64,000 nucleotides of DNA. It comes from Hyphomicrobiales bacterium. Lineage in GTDB: Bacteria > Pseudomonadota > Alphaproteobacteria > Rhizobiales > MH13. This document shows, piece after piece, positions 24,733-34,966 of this stretch; the stretch's first letter is position 1; each line of letters starts with the position of its first letter. Both the position numbers and the translations under genes were made by a program. The notes beneath the pieces were generated by a model. That model saw nothing but the letters and a program-made list of their open reading frames with translations, did no database searches and was not told where the DNA came from. The DNA lies in NCBI GenBank assembly GCA_017642935.1, contig JAEPOK010000001.1:1533192-1597191 (forward strand). Direction: 5' to 3'.

Positions 24733-24791
24733 CTCCCCCCGAGCGCCGCTAGCGGCACCTATTTGATGACGAACTGACGAAGCAAACAACC

Positions 24792-25943
24792 ATGGCTTTT
24801 CCAATCAAGTTTTCCCACGTGCTTGCCATCGGCCTGACGGCCGGTGTCGGATTTTACATGCTGGGCGGCACAACGATGCTGTCCGGTCAGGGACCAATCG
24901 ACCCCGAGGCACCGGTGCGCGCCACGGCCACCGCCGCTGACGACCCGGATATGTTTTCGGTTCGGGCGCGCGCGTTTTCCATTCAGGATCGCCCCAATTC
25001 CTTGATCATGCGCGGCCGTACGCAGGCCGATGCCAGCGTGATGGTGTCAGCTGAAACTGGCGGGCGGGTTGTTGAAGTTGCGGTCAACGAAGGCGATCAG
25101 GTTGCCGCTGGAGACCTGCTTTGCCGCCTGGATGAAGCCGCGCGCCGGGCCGCTGTGACGCAGGCACGTGCCGCCGTCGCACAGACCGAAGTTGATCTGA
25201 ACGCCGCCCAAGAGCTGGCAAGCAATGGGTTTGGCGCGCAGAACCGCGTGCCTACGCTGCAGGCCGCGTTTGATGGAGCGCAGGCGGCATTGGAACAGGC
25301 CGAACTTGATCTTGAGCGCACGATTGTGACCGCGCCAGTCGATGGCTTGGTGCAGTTGCCGCTCGCCGATGTCGGCACCCAGCTGGCGCCAGGCGCGCTT
25401 TGCGCGACGCTTTTGGATGTTGATCCGCTGGTGATCACCGGCCAGGTTTCGGAGCGCGACATTGGCGCTCTGTCGGTGGGCATGCCGGCCAGCGTTGAAC
25501 TGGTCACCGGCGAAGAGGCCGATGGTGAAGTCAGCTTCATTGCGGCCGTCGCCGACACCGAAACGCGGACTTTTCGCGTCGACATCGATATTCCCAATCC
25601 GGATGGGTCCCTTCGCGGTGGTGTGACCGCTGAAGCCGCTGTCGATCTGCCGCCTGTGCGCGGCCACAAGGTGCCGCTCTCGGTGCTTGGTCTGGATGAT
25701 ACCGGAACGGTCGGCGTGCACACGCTTGATGATAACAACATCGTTGCCTTCAATCCGGTGATCATCCTCGGTGATGAGCGCGATGGCGTCTGGGTCTCCG
25801 GCCTGGATGGTGATGTGCGTGTGATCGTTGTCGGTCAGGATTTTGTCGAGCCCGGCCAAGAAGTCGCCGTGACGATGGTCGAAGACGGCATTCTTCAAAC
25901 CTCGCAAGCGCCCAGTTCTAGCGCTCAGGGAGTTGCCCAATGA
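24792..25943 (+). CDS. RND efflux membrane fusion (adaptor) protein
   Basis: The 383-residue protein has one N-terminal helix (about residues 9-27) rather than a lipobox. The biotinyl-lipoyl halves are ETGGRVVEVAVNEGDQVAAG and TIVTAPVDGLVQLPLADVG, on either side of a short coiled-coil hairpin (about 110-160), followed by a beta-barrel (VTGQVSERDIGALSVGMPAS). This is the AcrA/MdtA-type adaptor that links the inner-membrane pump to an outer-membrane channel. Its stop overlaps the pump gene by four bases. Confidence 0.9.
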   Translation: MAFPIKFSHVLAIGLTAGVGFYMLGGTTMLSGQGPIDPEAPVRATATAADDPDMFSVRARAFSIQDRPNSLIMRGRTQADASVMVSAETGGRVVEVAVNEGDQVAAGDLLCRLDEAARRAAVTQARAAVAQTEVDLNAAQELASNGFGAQNRVPTLQAAFDGAQAALEQAELDLERTIVTAPVDGLVQLPLADVGTQLAPGALCATLLDVDPLVITGQVSERDIGALSVGMPASVELVTGEEADGEVSFIAAVADTETRTFRVDIDIPNPDGSLRGGVTAEAAVDLPPVRGHKVPLSVLGLDDTGTVGVHTLDDNNIVAFNPVIILGDERDGVWVSGLDGDVRVIVVGQDFVEPGQEVAVTMVEDGILQTSQAPSSSAQGVAQ

Positions 25944-28900
25944 TCGCCATGCTTGAAATGGCGCTGCGTCGACCGCGCACCGTGGTCACGCTGATGCTGG
26001 TCATCATCGCCGCCGGCGTGCTCAGCTACATCGCCATCCCGAAAGAGGCGAACCCGGACATTGATGTGCCGGTGTTCTACGTCTCGGTGAACCAGAACGG
26101 CGTGTCGCCAGAGGACGCCGAACGACTGCTCGTGCGTCCACTGGAAACCCAATTGCAGGGCCTTGATGGTCTTGAAGAAATCACCGCCATTGCGTCCGAA
26201 GGCCATGCCGGCGTCGTGCTTGAGTTCGACATCGCCTTCGACAAGGACGAGGCGATGGCCGATGTCCGTGACCGCGTGAGCCGCGCACAGGCCGAGATGC
26301 CCGCCGAGGCGGACGAAGCGCAGATTTTTGAAACCAACTTTTCGCTGGTGCCGACAATCGTTGTTGCCCTGTCCGGCGACGTACCGGAGCGCACGCTATA
26401 CGGGCTGGCGCGCTCGTTGCGCGATGAGCTCGAAAACATCGACACCATTCTTGAGGTGAACCTTGTCGGTCACCGCGAGGAACTGCTTGAGGTAACAATC
26501 GATCTGGCGCGTCTAGAGGCCTATGGCATCACGCAGACGCAATTGATCAATGCCCTTCAGCTCAACAATGCGCTGGTCCCCGCTGGTGTGTTTGATACCG
26601 GTGGCGGCCGCTTCAACGTCAAGGTCCCAGGCCTGATCGAGAACGCCGACGATCTGTTCTCCATTTCGCTGCGTGAAAACAATGACGGCCAGGTTCTGCT
26701 GGGCGATGTGGCGGAGATCCGCCGCACGTTCCAGGACCCAGTGTCCTACACCCGCGTCAATGGTGAACCGGCGATCGCGGTGGAAGTGATCAAGCGGCTT
26801 GGCACCAACATCATCGAGAACAATGTCGCTGTGCGCGAGGTCGTTGACCGCGTGACAACCGATTGGCCGGAACAGGTGCATGTCGACTTTCTCGTCGACC
26901 AGTCGAGCTTCATCGACGAGGTTCAGGGCTCTCTGCAATCCTCGATCATGACCGCCATTCTGCTGGTGATGATCGTGGTGTTGTTTGCGCTCGGCCTGAA
27001 ATCGGCGCTGCTTGTGGGTTTGGCGATCCCGACCTCATTCATGCTTGGCTTTCTCATTCTTTCTACTACCGGCCTGACGGTGAACATGATGGTCATGTTC
27101 GGCCTCGTGCTCACGGTCGGCCTGCTGGTCGATGGGGCGATCGTTGTGGTGGAGTATGCCGACCGCAAGGTTGCTGAAGGGCTCGAGCCGCGTGAGGCTT
27201 ACATCCGCGCTGCCAAACTGATGTTCTGGCCGATCGTTTCATCGACCGCCACGACACTTGCCGCCTTCCTGCCCATGCTGCTCTGGCCGGGCGTTCCTGG
27301 CGAGTTCATGAGCTATCTGCCGATTATGGTGATCATCGTTTTGTCGGCGGCGTTGCTGACCGCGATGGTGTTCTTGCCGGTGACCGGCGGTCTGGTCGGC
27401 GAGGCGTCTCATTGGATGGGTCGCCATGCGCTTGGGATTGTCTCCAGCGCATTGGCGCTGGGTATCGGTTTTGGCGCCATGGCGGTCGGACAGGGCGTGA
27501 TTGGCGGGCTTCTTGGGCTCGACATGAGCGCCGGAATGCCGCCGGCGCTGATGGCGCTTGCCGTCGTTGTCGCGCTCGTCGTGTTTGTTCCCTTGCGCAG
27601 CCTTCTTGCGCCGGTCGTGCGTTGGCAACAGCGCCGCGCCGCGGTGGCCGGTGAAACGCGTCGGTTGGAAGCTGCCAAGCTTTCGGCTGCCGAACATTTC
27701 GACATGGACAAGATCAAGGGGCCCACCGGCGTTTACGTTCGCACCTTGGCCAGCTTTGCGACCAACAAGGTCGGCAACATGGTTGCCATTGGCTGCGTGA
27801 TCGCGATGGCGTTCTTCAGCTTTCAAGCGTTTCTGGCGGCCAACAATGGCGTTGAGTTCTTCGTGGATGAGGAACCCGACATCGCGATTCTCTTGATCTC
27901 AGCACGCGGCAACCTTTCCGCCGATGAGACACGTGACCTGGTGATCGAGGTCGAAGACCGCGTTTTGGGCGTTAACGGCATTCAAACACTGATGACCACG
28001 ACCCAGCCTGTCGGCGGCGGCGGTGGCGGCGGCGGTGACGCCTTGGGTCTCACCGATGTGCCCCCGGACATGATCGGTCAAATCCAGATCGAACTGGCGG
28101 ACTATTCCAACCGCCGGTCAGCTGCTGAAATCTTTGAGGAGATCAACACGCTGACCGCTGACCTTGCCGGCATTCGCACCGAGATCCGCGAGATCGAGGG
28201 CGGTCCACCGACGGGTAAGGATGTCACGTTGGAGCTGCGTAGCTCCGACTATGACACGCTGCTCGCGACCACTCGTGCGGTGCGCGCCTATGTCGACACT
28301 GTCGACGGCCTTATCGATCTGGAAGACGACACGCCGCTGCCCGGCATCGAATGGCAGATCGCCATCGATCGCGAAGAGGCGGGTCGCTTCGGTGCGTCCA
28401 TCGCGCAAGTCGGTCCGATGGTGCAACTCGTCACCACGGGCGTTCTGATCGACACCTACCGTCCTGACGACACCGACGAAGAGGTCGAAATTCGCGTTCG
28501 TTTGCCGGAAGGTCAGCGCACACTGGAACAGCTCGACGATCTGCGCTTGGAAACCGCGCACGGTCAGGTTCCTCTGTCGAACTTTGTCCGCAGGGAAGCT
28601 GCGCCACGCGTGGCCTCGATCACTCGAATCGACGGTGCCTATGCGATGAACGTCAAGGCCAATGCTGCCGAGGGCGTGGACTACAATGAGAAGGTGGCGG
28701 AGATCCAAGCTTGGATCGATGCAGCCGATCCCTTACCGGACACGGTGTCTTACCGTTTCCGCGGCGCCGATGAGGAGCAACAGGAATCGGGGGCCTTCCT
28801 CATGCAGGCCATGGGTGGCTCGCTGTTCCTGATGTTCATCATCCTGCTGACGCAGTTCAACTCGTTCTACCAAACCATCCTGACGCTTGCGACGGTGGTT

Positions 28901-29500
28901 CTGGCGGTGTTCGGTGTGCTGCTTGGCATGGCGGTGACGGGGCAGGCCTTCTCGATCATCATGACCGGGACCGGTATTCTGGCGCTGGCGGGGATCGTGG
29001 TGAACAACGCCATCGTGTTGATGGATACGTTCAACCGCTTCCGGCACGATGGCTTGGAAACGATTGAGGCCGCGTTGAAGGCTGCTGCGCAACGCGTGCG
29101 CCCGATCTTGTTGACGACGATCACGACCATCGCTGGTCTCATTCCGATGGCGCTACAGATCAATTTGAACTTCTTTGATCGCGTCATTCAGGTTGGGTCG
29201 ATAACCTCGATCTGGTGGGTGCAATTGGCGACGGCCGTCATTTCCGGCCTTGCCTTCTCCACCGTACTGACCCTGGTGATTGTGCCGGTGATGCTGTGCC
29301 TGCCGACCGTCTGGGCGTCGAGCTTCGCGGCTTGGGACCGTTGGCTCGTTGGCAATGTTGCGCCCTACCGTGCTGTTGCGCGCGCCTATGGCCGGGACGT
29401 GCAGGCACCGGCTGCCAAACCATCCAAACCGGACAGTGATGGCCCGGCCAATGATGATCGACGGCCCGGCATGGTGCCGTTGCCTCAGGCTGCAGAATAA
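25940..29500 (+). CDS. RND efflux pump, inner-membrane permease
   Basis: The 1186-residue protein is longer than the usual 1020-1060. It shows the family core: N-terminal helix with RRPRTVVTLMLV, the PEDAERLLVRPLE porter start, TM4 LTVGLLVDGAIVVVEYADR and TM10 GIVVNNAIVLMDTFNRFRHD. Only one of the paired TM4 Asp is kept (VDG, not VDD). Two extra hydrophobic stretches (near residues 500-560) lie between the N- and C-terminal halves. The second porter region carries eight Gly in a row (28013-28036). No outer-membrane channel gene is nearby, so it must borrow one. Substrate unknown. Confidence 0.9.
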   Translation: MIAMLEMALRRPRTVVTLMLVIIAAGVLSYIAIPKEANPDIDVPVFYVSVNQNGVSPEDAERLLVRPLETQLQGLDGLEEITAIASEGHAGVVLEFDIAFDKDEAMADVRDRVSRAQAEMPAEADEAQIFETNFSLVPTIVVALSGDVPERTLYGLARSLRDELENIDTILEVNLVGHREELLEVTIDLARLEAYGITQTQLINALQLNNALVPAGVFDTGGGRFNVKVPGLIENADDLFSISLRENNDGQVLLGDVAEIRRTFQDPVSYTRVNGEPAIAVEVIKRLGTNIIENNVAVREVVDRVTTDWPEQVHVDFLVDQSSFIDEVQGSLQSSIMTAILLVMIVVLFALGLKSALLVGLAIPTSFMLGFLILSTTGLTVNMMVMFGLVLTVGLLVDGAIVVVEYADRKVAEGLEPREAYIRAAKLMFWPIVSSTATTLAAFLPMLLWPGVPGEFMSYLPIMVIIVLSAALLTAMVFLPVTGGLVGEASHWMGRHALGIVSSALALGIGFGAMAVGQGVIGGLLGLDMSAGMPPALMALAVVVALVVFVPLRSLLAPVVRWQQRRAAVAGETRRLEAAKLSAAEHFDMDKIKGPTGVYVRTLASFATNKVGNMVAIGCVIAMAFFSFQAFLAANNGVEFFVDEEPDIAILLISARGNLSADETRDLVIEVEDRVLGVNGIQTLMTTTQPVGGGGGGGGDALGLTDVPPDMIGQIQIELADYSNRRSAAEIFEEINTLTADLAGIRTEIREIEGGPPTGKDVTLELRSSDYDTLLATTRAVRAYVDTVDGLIDLEDDTPLPGIEWQIAIDREEAGRFGASIAQVGPMVQLVTTGVLIDTYRPDDTDEEVEIRVRLPEGQRTLEQLDDLRLETAHGQVPLSNFVRREAAPRVASITRIDGAYAMNVKANAAEGVDYNEKVAEIQAWIDAADPLPDTVSYRFRGADEEQQESGAFLMQAMGGSLFLMFIILLTQFNSFYQTILTLATVVLAVFGVLLGMAVTGQAFSIIMTGTGILALAGIVVNNAIVLMDTFNRFRHDGLETIEAALKAAAQRVRPILLTTITTIAGLIPMALQINLNFFDRVIQVGSITSIWWVQLATAVISGLAFSTVLTLVIVPVMLCLPTVWASSFAAWDRWLVGNVAPYRAVARAYGRDVQAPAAKPSKPDSDGPANDDRRPGMVPLPQAAE

Positions 29501-29504
29501 ACGA

Positions 29505-29533
29505 AAAGGGCCGCCCCAATCGGGCGGCCCTTT
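29505..29533. terminator. Bidirectional terminator between the RND operon and gor
   Basis: A perfect 12-base-pair inverted repeat (AAAGGGCCGCCC and GGGCGGCCCTTT) with a five-base loop lies just after the pump stop and before the end of the convergent gor gene. Confidence 0.9.
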
Positions 29534-29555
29534 GCATTGGTGATGGCGTTTCGCG

Positions 29556-30986
29556 TCAGCCGCGCGGGGTCAGACCCACATCCAGCATGTTGTCAGGATG
29601 ATCCGGCGCGCGGATACGCACGGCTGGTGTACGCATGGTGACCAGTTCCTCGGCGGCCGTCGGGTGGACAGCAATCGTGTTGTCAAAATCGGCCTTGGTC
29701 GCACCCATAGTCACCGCGATGCCAATGGCCTGGATCAGTTCGCCCGACCCGTCGCCACAGATGTGCACGCCAAGCACCTTGTCGTTGTCGGCATCGACGA
29801 TAATCTTCATCAGCATACGTTCATCGCGGCCCGGAAAGGCGTGCTTCATGGCGCGAAACTCGGTCTTGTAGATGTCGATGTTGTTGCAGGCGTCCTTAGC
29901 CTGCTCTTCGGTCATGCCGATGGTGCCCAGCTCCGGTTGGGAGAAAACGGCCGTCGGGATGAGCGAATGATCGACAGTGCGTGGGTTGTTGCCAAACACG
30001 CTGTCAGCAAAAGCGTGGCCCTCGCGGATGGCCACCGGCGTTAGATTGGCCCGATTGGTCACATCGCCCACCGCATAGATGCTCGGGCACGATGTCTGAC
30101 TGTCGGCCGAAACCGGAATTGAACCGTTGCGGCGCACCTCGATGCCCGCGTTTTCCAGGCCAAGGCCCGTTGTATTGGCCGAGCGGCCAATCGCGAACAT
30201 GATCTGATCGGCAATCAGATCCTCGCCCACCGAGGTGTGACCGCAGAGTTTGCCGTCTTCGGTCTTGGTGATGCGCGTGAAGACATCATCAAAGACAAAC
30301 TTGATGCCTTTTTTCTCCATCTCATCACGCAGGTGGCAGCGCAAATCCTCATCGAACCCGCGCAGGATATTGCCGCGCCGATAGATCACGGTTGTATCGA
30401 CACCGAGCCCATTGAAAATGCCCGCGAACTCCACCGCGATGTAGCCTGCCCCCGCAATGACAATGCTCTCCGGCAGTTTTTCCAGATGGAAGGCCTCGTT
30501 GGAGGTGATCACATGTTCATGGCCGGGAAGATCGGTGTCGATGAACGGCGTCGCGCCAGTGGCGATCAATATCCTCTTAGCGGTGATCACTTTGTCATCT
30601 GGAATCAAGCGCACGGCCTGAGGCCCGTCGATGACGGCGCGTGACTTGAAGAGCGTCACGCCGGCCTTTTCCAGATTGGTCTTGTAGATGTCGTCCAGAC
30701 GATCAATCTCGGTGTCTTTGTGGGCGATCAACGCCGCCCAATCGAAGCCCGACTCGCCGACCGACCAGCCAAAACCACGGGCGTCTTCAAAGACCTCCGG
30801 GAAATGTGACGCGTAGACTAGAATTTTTTTGGGCACGCAGCCGCGAATGACACAGGTGCCGCCGTAGCGGTACTCCTCGGCCAGCGCGACGCGGGCGCCA
30901 TGCAGCGAGGCAATGCGTGCAGCGCGCACGCCGCCGGACCCCCCGCCTATCACGAAGAGGTCGTAGTCGAAGGCGGGGTCTGTCAT
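29556..30986 (-). CDS. gor: Glutathione-disulfide reductase
   Basis: The 476-residue protein has FAD-binding VIGGGSGGVRAAR, the redox pair Cys45/Cys50 in GGTCVIRGCVPKK, the NADPH domain GAGYIAVEFAGIFNGLG, and the C-terminal active-site region with HPTAAEELVTMR. It reduces glutathione disulfide with NADPH. It is the last of the leftward set rpiA, DUF2059 gene and gor, an order I recall from several Rhizobiales, and shares a terminator with the RND operon. Confidence 0.94.
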   Translation of the reverse strand: MTDPAFDYDLFVIGGGSGGVRAARIASLHGARVALAEEYRYGGTCVIRGCVPKKILVYASHFPEVFEDARGFGWSVGESGFDWAALIAHKDTEIDRLDDIYKTNLEKAGVTLFKSRAVIDGPQAVRLIPDDKVITAKRILIATGATPFIDTDLPGHEHVITSNEAFHLEKLPESIVIAGAGYIAVEFAGIFNGLGVDTTVIYRRGNILRGFDEDLRCHLRDEMEKKGIKFVFDDVFTRITKTEDGKLCGHTSVGEDLIADQIMFAIGRSANTTGLGLENAGIEVRRNGSIPVSADSQTSCPSIYAVGDVTNRANLTPVAIREGHAFADSVFGNNPRTVDHSLIPTAVFSQPELGTIGMTEEQAKDACNNIDIYKTEFRAMKHAFPGRDERMLMKIIVDADNDKVLGVHICGDGSGELIQAIGIAVTMGATKADFDNTIAVHPTAAEELVTMRTPAVRIRAPDHPDNMLDVGLTPRG

Positions 30987-31025
30987 GGCAAAGTTTTCTT
31001 TTTATTGAGTCGGTTGGCGTTGAGC

Positions 31026-31580
31026 CTACATCTCGATGCCGCGCTCGGCCAACAGGGCGCGAACGCGGGCGAGGAAATCGACACTGATCGTATCGCCCCA
31101 GGCGATTGTGGCCTCAAAGGCTTCCTGGTCAGCGACGCGACGCGTTTCTAGGAAACGCTGGCCGACATCGCTTTGGAAGAAGTCGACGATCACTTGGAGA
31201 TCTTCCATTGGATATTGGCGGGCATAGATTTCCGCAATGTTCTCAAACAGAGGACCGGTCGACTCCGCCATCTCCAGATAGGCCATGTCTGTCACTTCGG
31301 TGATCGTCGGGCCAATGTCGGGGTTGGTGCTTGCCAGCGCGCGGATGATATCGCGACGCTGAGCGTTGAGGGCGTTGATGTAGAGCTGGTTGGCGCCAGA
31401 AAGTTCAGCGTAGCGAGCGCCGAGGCGAATGTGCTCTTCGCTCGGTTGCTCATCCTGCGCCAGAACGGGTGTCGCGGTCAGCATGGCCGAGGAACTGACG
31501 CCTGCCAAAGCGAGAACAACCAATCCGGCTTTAGCGACGCTGCGCAGCTGGGCTTGGGTGCTTGAGAAAACGTGTTTCAT
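31026..31580 (-). CDS. Secreted DUF2059 protein
   Basis: The 184-residue protein has a long signal peptide ending near VLAQDE (about residue 42). The helical remainder includes YARQYPMEDLQVIVDFFQSD and VGQRFLETR (read in two parts), the DUF2059 core found near the C-terminus of the family. The function is unknown. It lies 39 bases upstream of gor and 188 bases downstream of rpiA on the same strand. It is less than certain that all three share one transcript. Confidence 0.88.
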   Translation of the reverse strand: MKHVFSSTQAQLRSVAKAGLVVLALAGVSSSAMLTATPVLAQDEQPSEEHIRLGARYAELSGANQLYINALNAQRRDIIRALASTNPDIGPTITEVTDMAYLEMAESTGPLFENIAEIYARQYPMEDLQVIVDFFQSDVGQRFLETRRVADQEAFEATIAWGDTISVDFLARVRALLAERGIEM

Positions 31581-31768
31581 TCGAGGCCTTCCTTAGGCTT
31601 TGCATCTGTGGCGCGGCCAGGCGCGCCGAAGGTTTCCATCAACATCCGCGTGCCTGATTTCAGTCGGCACGGATCGGACAATACCCACCACGAGTCACGC
31701 GATAGGACGTTCAGACGTGGCGGGCAAGCCCATGACGCAGGGCTCAAGCGATCAACATCTGTCCTACA

Positions 31769-32494
31769 TTACTGGCGTTTGATGAGGTCCACTTGGCCAT
31801 TCCGGGCGATCAGGGCCTGACTCGCCATACCAATGAACAGGCCGGTTTCGACCACGCCCGGTATCGCGCGAAGCGCTGAATCAAGCCCCGGGACATCATC
31901 AATCGCCTGCAGGCGACAGTCGACGATCCAATGGCCGCCATCGGTTTCGAAGGGCGCGCTGTCGGCCTGCGATGTGGCAAGATTACGGCGGATCTCACCG
32001 TCTTGTGGCAGGCCGAAGGACGCGTATACCGCACTGATCGCGCGCAGCGTAGCCGTGGCGCCAAAGGGTATGATCTCGATCGGCAAAGGGAACTGTCCGA
32101 GCGTATCAACGAGCTTGGTGCCATCGGCGATCACCAACATGTCGTTGGCGGCCGCCGCGACGATCTTCTCGCGCAAAAGCGCGCCCCCGCCGCCTTTGAT
32201 GAGGTTCAGCTCTGGATCGATCTCGTCGGCGCCATCAATCGCCAGATCGAGCACGGGATCGCGGTCCAAGTCGGTGAGTGCGATGCCCAACGATTCACAT
32301 AATGAGGCTGTGCGCTGCGACGTCGGCACTCCGCGAACGGTCAAGCCGTCCGTAACCCGATCGGCCAAGGCATGCAAAAACGCCTCGGCGGTTGACCCGG
32401 TGCCAAGACCGAGCACCATGCCTTCATCCACCTGTGTAGCTGCAGCCCGACCGACTTCGCGTTTGAGAGTATCCTGTTCCATGGCGTGGTCCAT
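31769..32494 (-). CDS. rpiA: Ribose-5-phosphate isomerase A
   Basis: The 241-residue protein has the phosphate-binding VLGLGTGSTAEAF, the active DGADEIDPELNLIKGGGGAL and LREKIVAAAA segments, and a later TLRAISAVYASFG-type region. It interconverts ribose 5-phosphate and ribulose 5-phosphate in the pentose phosphate route, which also supplies NADPH for Gor. Two ATGs (32494 and 32482) are possible; the first has an AAGGA upstream. It diverges from gph. Confidence 0.94.
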   Translation of the reverse strand: MDHAMEQDTLKREVGRAAATQVDEGMVLGLGTGSTAEAFLHALADRVTDGLTVRGVPTSQRTASLCESLGIALTDLDRDPVLDLAIDGADEIDPELNLIKGGGGALLREKIVAAAANDMLVIADGTKLVDTLGQFPLPIEIIPFGATATLRAISAVYASFGLPQDGEIRRNLATSQADSAPFETDGGHWIVDCRLQAIDDVPGLDSALRAIPGVVETGLFIGMASQALIARNGQVDLIKRQ

Positions 32495-32616
32495 TGCGCG
32501 GCGAGCATCCTTATGGTTTGAGGCGGAGGTCCCGACCGTCTGGTTTTTGGGCGACCTCGCTTATCACGCCGTTCGTCGGCCCGTCACCCAAGACCTTCGC
32601 AATCCGATGAGGAAAA

Positions 32617-33306
32617 ATGATGAATGCTCCCGCACGCCTGTGCATCTTCGATCTTGATGGGACGCTGGCAGACACCGCTCCAGATTTGGTGGCCGCGCTC
32701 AACCGCGTGTTGGAAGAAGAGGGTTTGCCAAGCGCTGATTTCACTACCGCCCGGGCCTTTGTTGGCCATGGCGCTCGGGTGTTGATCGAGCGCGCGCATC
32801 GGGCGCACGGGATTGAGCTAGACGACCAAAAAGCCGTCGACCTCACCGAGCGCTTTGTCTCCCACTATGCCGACCATATCGCTGAATGCACCGTTCTTTT
32901 TCCCCATGTTTTGGCCGCCATGGACACCATGGAGGCCGATGGGTGGCAGTTTTCGATCTGCACCAACAAACGCGAGAGCCTCGCACGGCAGCTCCTTGCG
33001 GAAATGAGCCTGACGCACCGGTTCAAGGCCATCTGTGGCGGCGACACCTTTGCTGAACGCAAGCCGTCGGGCCAGCATATCCTGAAAACCGCTGACGCTG
33101 CTGGCGCCGGCGAGGCGCGCATCCTGATGATCGGCGACTCCGCGCCAGATGTTCGGGCCGCGCAAGATGCTGGCGTGCCTGTGGTCGCGGTTTCTTTTGG
33201 CTACAGCAATGAGCCGATCGCCACGCTGAACCCAACGGCGATCATTTCCGGCTTTGATGAACTACCCGGCCTGGCTGAGCAGCTGGTGCCCGCGAAAGCT
33301 GCTTGA
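32617..33306 (+). CDS. gph: Phosphoglycolate phosphatase
   Basis: The 229-residue HAD protein has an intact motif I (FDLDGTLADTAPD, residues 9-21), a helical cap, motif II ICTNK, motif III Lys in ERKPSGQHI and motif IV MIGDSAPD. These fit the Gph type, which removes 2-phosphoglycolate made during DNA repair or photorespiration. It contrasts with the degenerate HAD at 5833. A GAGGA site precedes the ATG. It diverges from rpiA and is followed 40 bases later by tRNA-Val. Confidence 0.9.
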   Translation: MMNAPARLCIFDLDGTLADTAPDLVAALNRVLEEEGLPSADFTTARAFVGHGARVLIERAHRAHGIELDDQKAVDLTERFVSHYADHIAECTVLFPHVLAAMDTMEADGWQFSICTNKRESLARQLLAEMSLTHRFKAICGGDTFAERKPSGQHILKTADAAGAGEARILMIGDSAPDVRAAQDAGVPVVAVSFGYSNEPIATLNPTAIISGFDELPGLAEQLVPAKAA

Positions 33307-33346
33307 CGGTGATCGGGGCGCTGGCTATATCCCGCGCTCCGTTGAC

Positions 33347-33421
33347 GGGCGTGTAGCTCAGCGGGAGAGCACTCGCTTCACACGCGAGGGGTCACTGGTT
33401 CAATCCCAGTCATGCCCACCA
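33347..33421 (+). tRNA. tRNA-Val (anticodon CAC)
   Basis: A full cloverleaf of 75 bases with encoded CCA. The acceptor GGGCGTG pairs with CATGCCC (one G-T), the anticodon arm CTCGC-TTCACAC-GCGAG reads CAC, and the T arm is ACTGG-TTCAATC-CCAGT. Confidence 0.95.
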
Positions 33422-33470
33422 TTCTTCGTTACACTCGAATGCCGGGCATGCCGGATTTTCTTTGGCTCTG

Positions 33471-33489
33471 AAACCGGCACGGCCGGTTT
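33471..33489. terminator. Hairpin between tRNA-Val and otsA
   Basis: AAACCGGC pairs perfectly with GCCGGTTT around a three-base loop. It lies 49 bases past the tRNA and 39 bases past the end of the convergent otsA gene. It could end both transcripts; T runs are short. Confidence 0.5.
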
Positions 33490-33528
33490 CGACCGCGCAA
33501 TGCTGACCATCAGCTTCGTAACGCCGTA

Positions 33529-34917
33529 TCAGCCTTCCAAGGCCTCCAGGTAGGTCCGGCGCCAGGCGTTCACATCGTGCTCAACCAACATGTCCATCAA
33601 GGCTTGATAGCGGTCCAGCCGTTCGGACTTTTCCATCCGCAGCGCGGTCTGGATGCCCTCAGCGACATCGCCATCGGAATAGGGATTGACGGTCACAGCC
33701 TGCGTCATTTGCTCCGCTGCCCCGGCGAACTGCGAGAGCACCAGAACGCCTGGATCAACAGGGTCCTGCGCGGCGATGTATTCCTTGGCCACCAAATTCA
33801 TGCCATCGCGTAATGGCGTCACCAACCCAACACGGCTGGCGCGATAAAGCCCCGCAAGCGCGCTGCGAGTTTGGCCACGGGTCGTGAAACGGATCGGCAC
33901 CCAATCAATGTCTCCAAAGCGCCCATTCACATGGCCGGAAATCTGCTCCAACTCCTCACGGATGCGGGCATAGGCATCGAGCGTGCCACGGGACGGAGGC
34001 GCAATCTGCAGAAATGACACCCGGCCAGAGTTTTCCGGATAGTCCTCCAGTAGTTTCTTGAAGCCCTTGAATCGCTCCGGCAGCCCTTTGGAATAGTCGA
34101 TCCGGTCAACGCCGATAATCTGCTGACGCCCATTGAGAAGATGTTCGGTGCGCGCTTGCGCGATCTCCGCCTCTTGCGAGGAGGCCAGGTCGGCGAAGCT
34201 TTCCGCATCGATAGCAATCGGGAAGGCTTTGACCGTGAGCTCGCGACCCATGACGTCGACGGTCGTCGGCCCGATGCGCTTGCCCCCTTCGGCGACCATC
34301 AGTGCGATCATGTTCTCCGCATCGCCCTGGGTCTGAAAGCCAAGCACGTCATAGGCGAGCAGCGCGCGCAGCATGTCCGGCGCACCGGGCAACACGTTGA
34401 AAACATCGGGCGGAGGAAACGGAATGTGAAGGAAAAAGCCGATCCGGTTGGGCACTTCGGCCATGCGTAATTGCTGGGCGAAGGTCAGATAATGATAATC
34501 CTGCACCCAGATCAGATCGTCCGGCTCGACCATCGCGGCAAGGCGCGTTGCAAAGCGCTGATTGACGCGCTTGTAGCCATCCTCGTCCTTGGGATCATAG
34601 TCGATAAGGTCAGTGCGATAGTGCAGCAGCGGCCAGAGGACGCGGTTGGCATAGCCCTCATAAAACTGGGCGAAGTCTTCCTCGGTCATGTCAAGGGTTG
34701 CGAGCGTGATCGCCGACGCGCCTTGGTCGTGCACATCTCGGTTGATCGGCCCCCAGGTTCCTGAGGCTGAGAGGTTTCCCGACCAGCCAAACCAAAGCCC
34801 GCCGCGTTCTTTCAGAGCATCGGCCATGGCGACCGCCAAGCCGCCGGCTTTGCCACCGCTCACCAACGGGCCAACCCGGTTGGAGACAACGACGAGGCGG
34901 CGGCTGGTATCTGGCAT
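33529..34917 (-). CDS. otsA: Trehalose-6-phosphate synthase
   Basis: The start is ATG at 34917 ([16 protein letters not shown]), 462 residues; a TTG three codons upstream is less likely. The GT20 marks are [19 protein letters not shown] near the N-terminus, [26 protein letters not shown], and [12 protein letters not shown]. It joins UDP-glucose and glucose 6-phosphate to trehalose 6-phosphate, an osmotic and desiccation protectant route. It follows otsB by 49 bases. No EcfG-type site was found upstream, although trehalose genes are commonly stress-controlled. Confidence 0.94.
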   Translation of the reverse strand: MPDTSRRLVVVSNRVGPLVSGGKAGGLAVAMADALKERGGLWFGWSGNLSASGTWGPINRDVHDQGASAITLATLDMTEEDFAQFYEGYANRVLWPLLHYRTDLIDYDPKDEDGYKRVNQRFATRLAAMVEPDDLIWVQDYHYLTFAQQLRMAEVPNRIGFFLHIPFPPPDVFNVLPGAPDMLRALLAYDVLGFQTQGDAENMIALMVAEGGKRIGPTTVDVMGRELTVKAFPIAIDAESFADLASSQEAEIAQARTEHLLNGRQQIIGVDRIDYSKGLPERFKGFKKLLEDYPENSGRVSFLQIAPPSRGTLDAYARIREELEQISGHVNGRFGDIDWVPIRFTTRGQTRSALAGLYRASRVGLVTPLRDGMNLVAKEYIAAQDPVDPGVLVLSQFAGAAEQMTQAVTVNPYSDGDVAEGIQTALRMEKSERLDRYQALMDMLVEHDVNAWRRTYLEALEG

Positions 34918-34966
34918 GCAACGCAAATCCTTCGGATTTAAAATGGCTAGTTCTCGCAGCCGCCCA

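Noticed and set aside
27239-27826. 195-codon minus-strand frame inside the RND pump gene
   Set aside because: Antisense shadow with His/Arg/Gln-rich low-complexity sequence.
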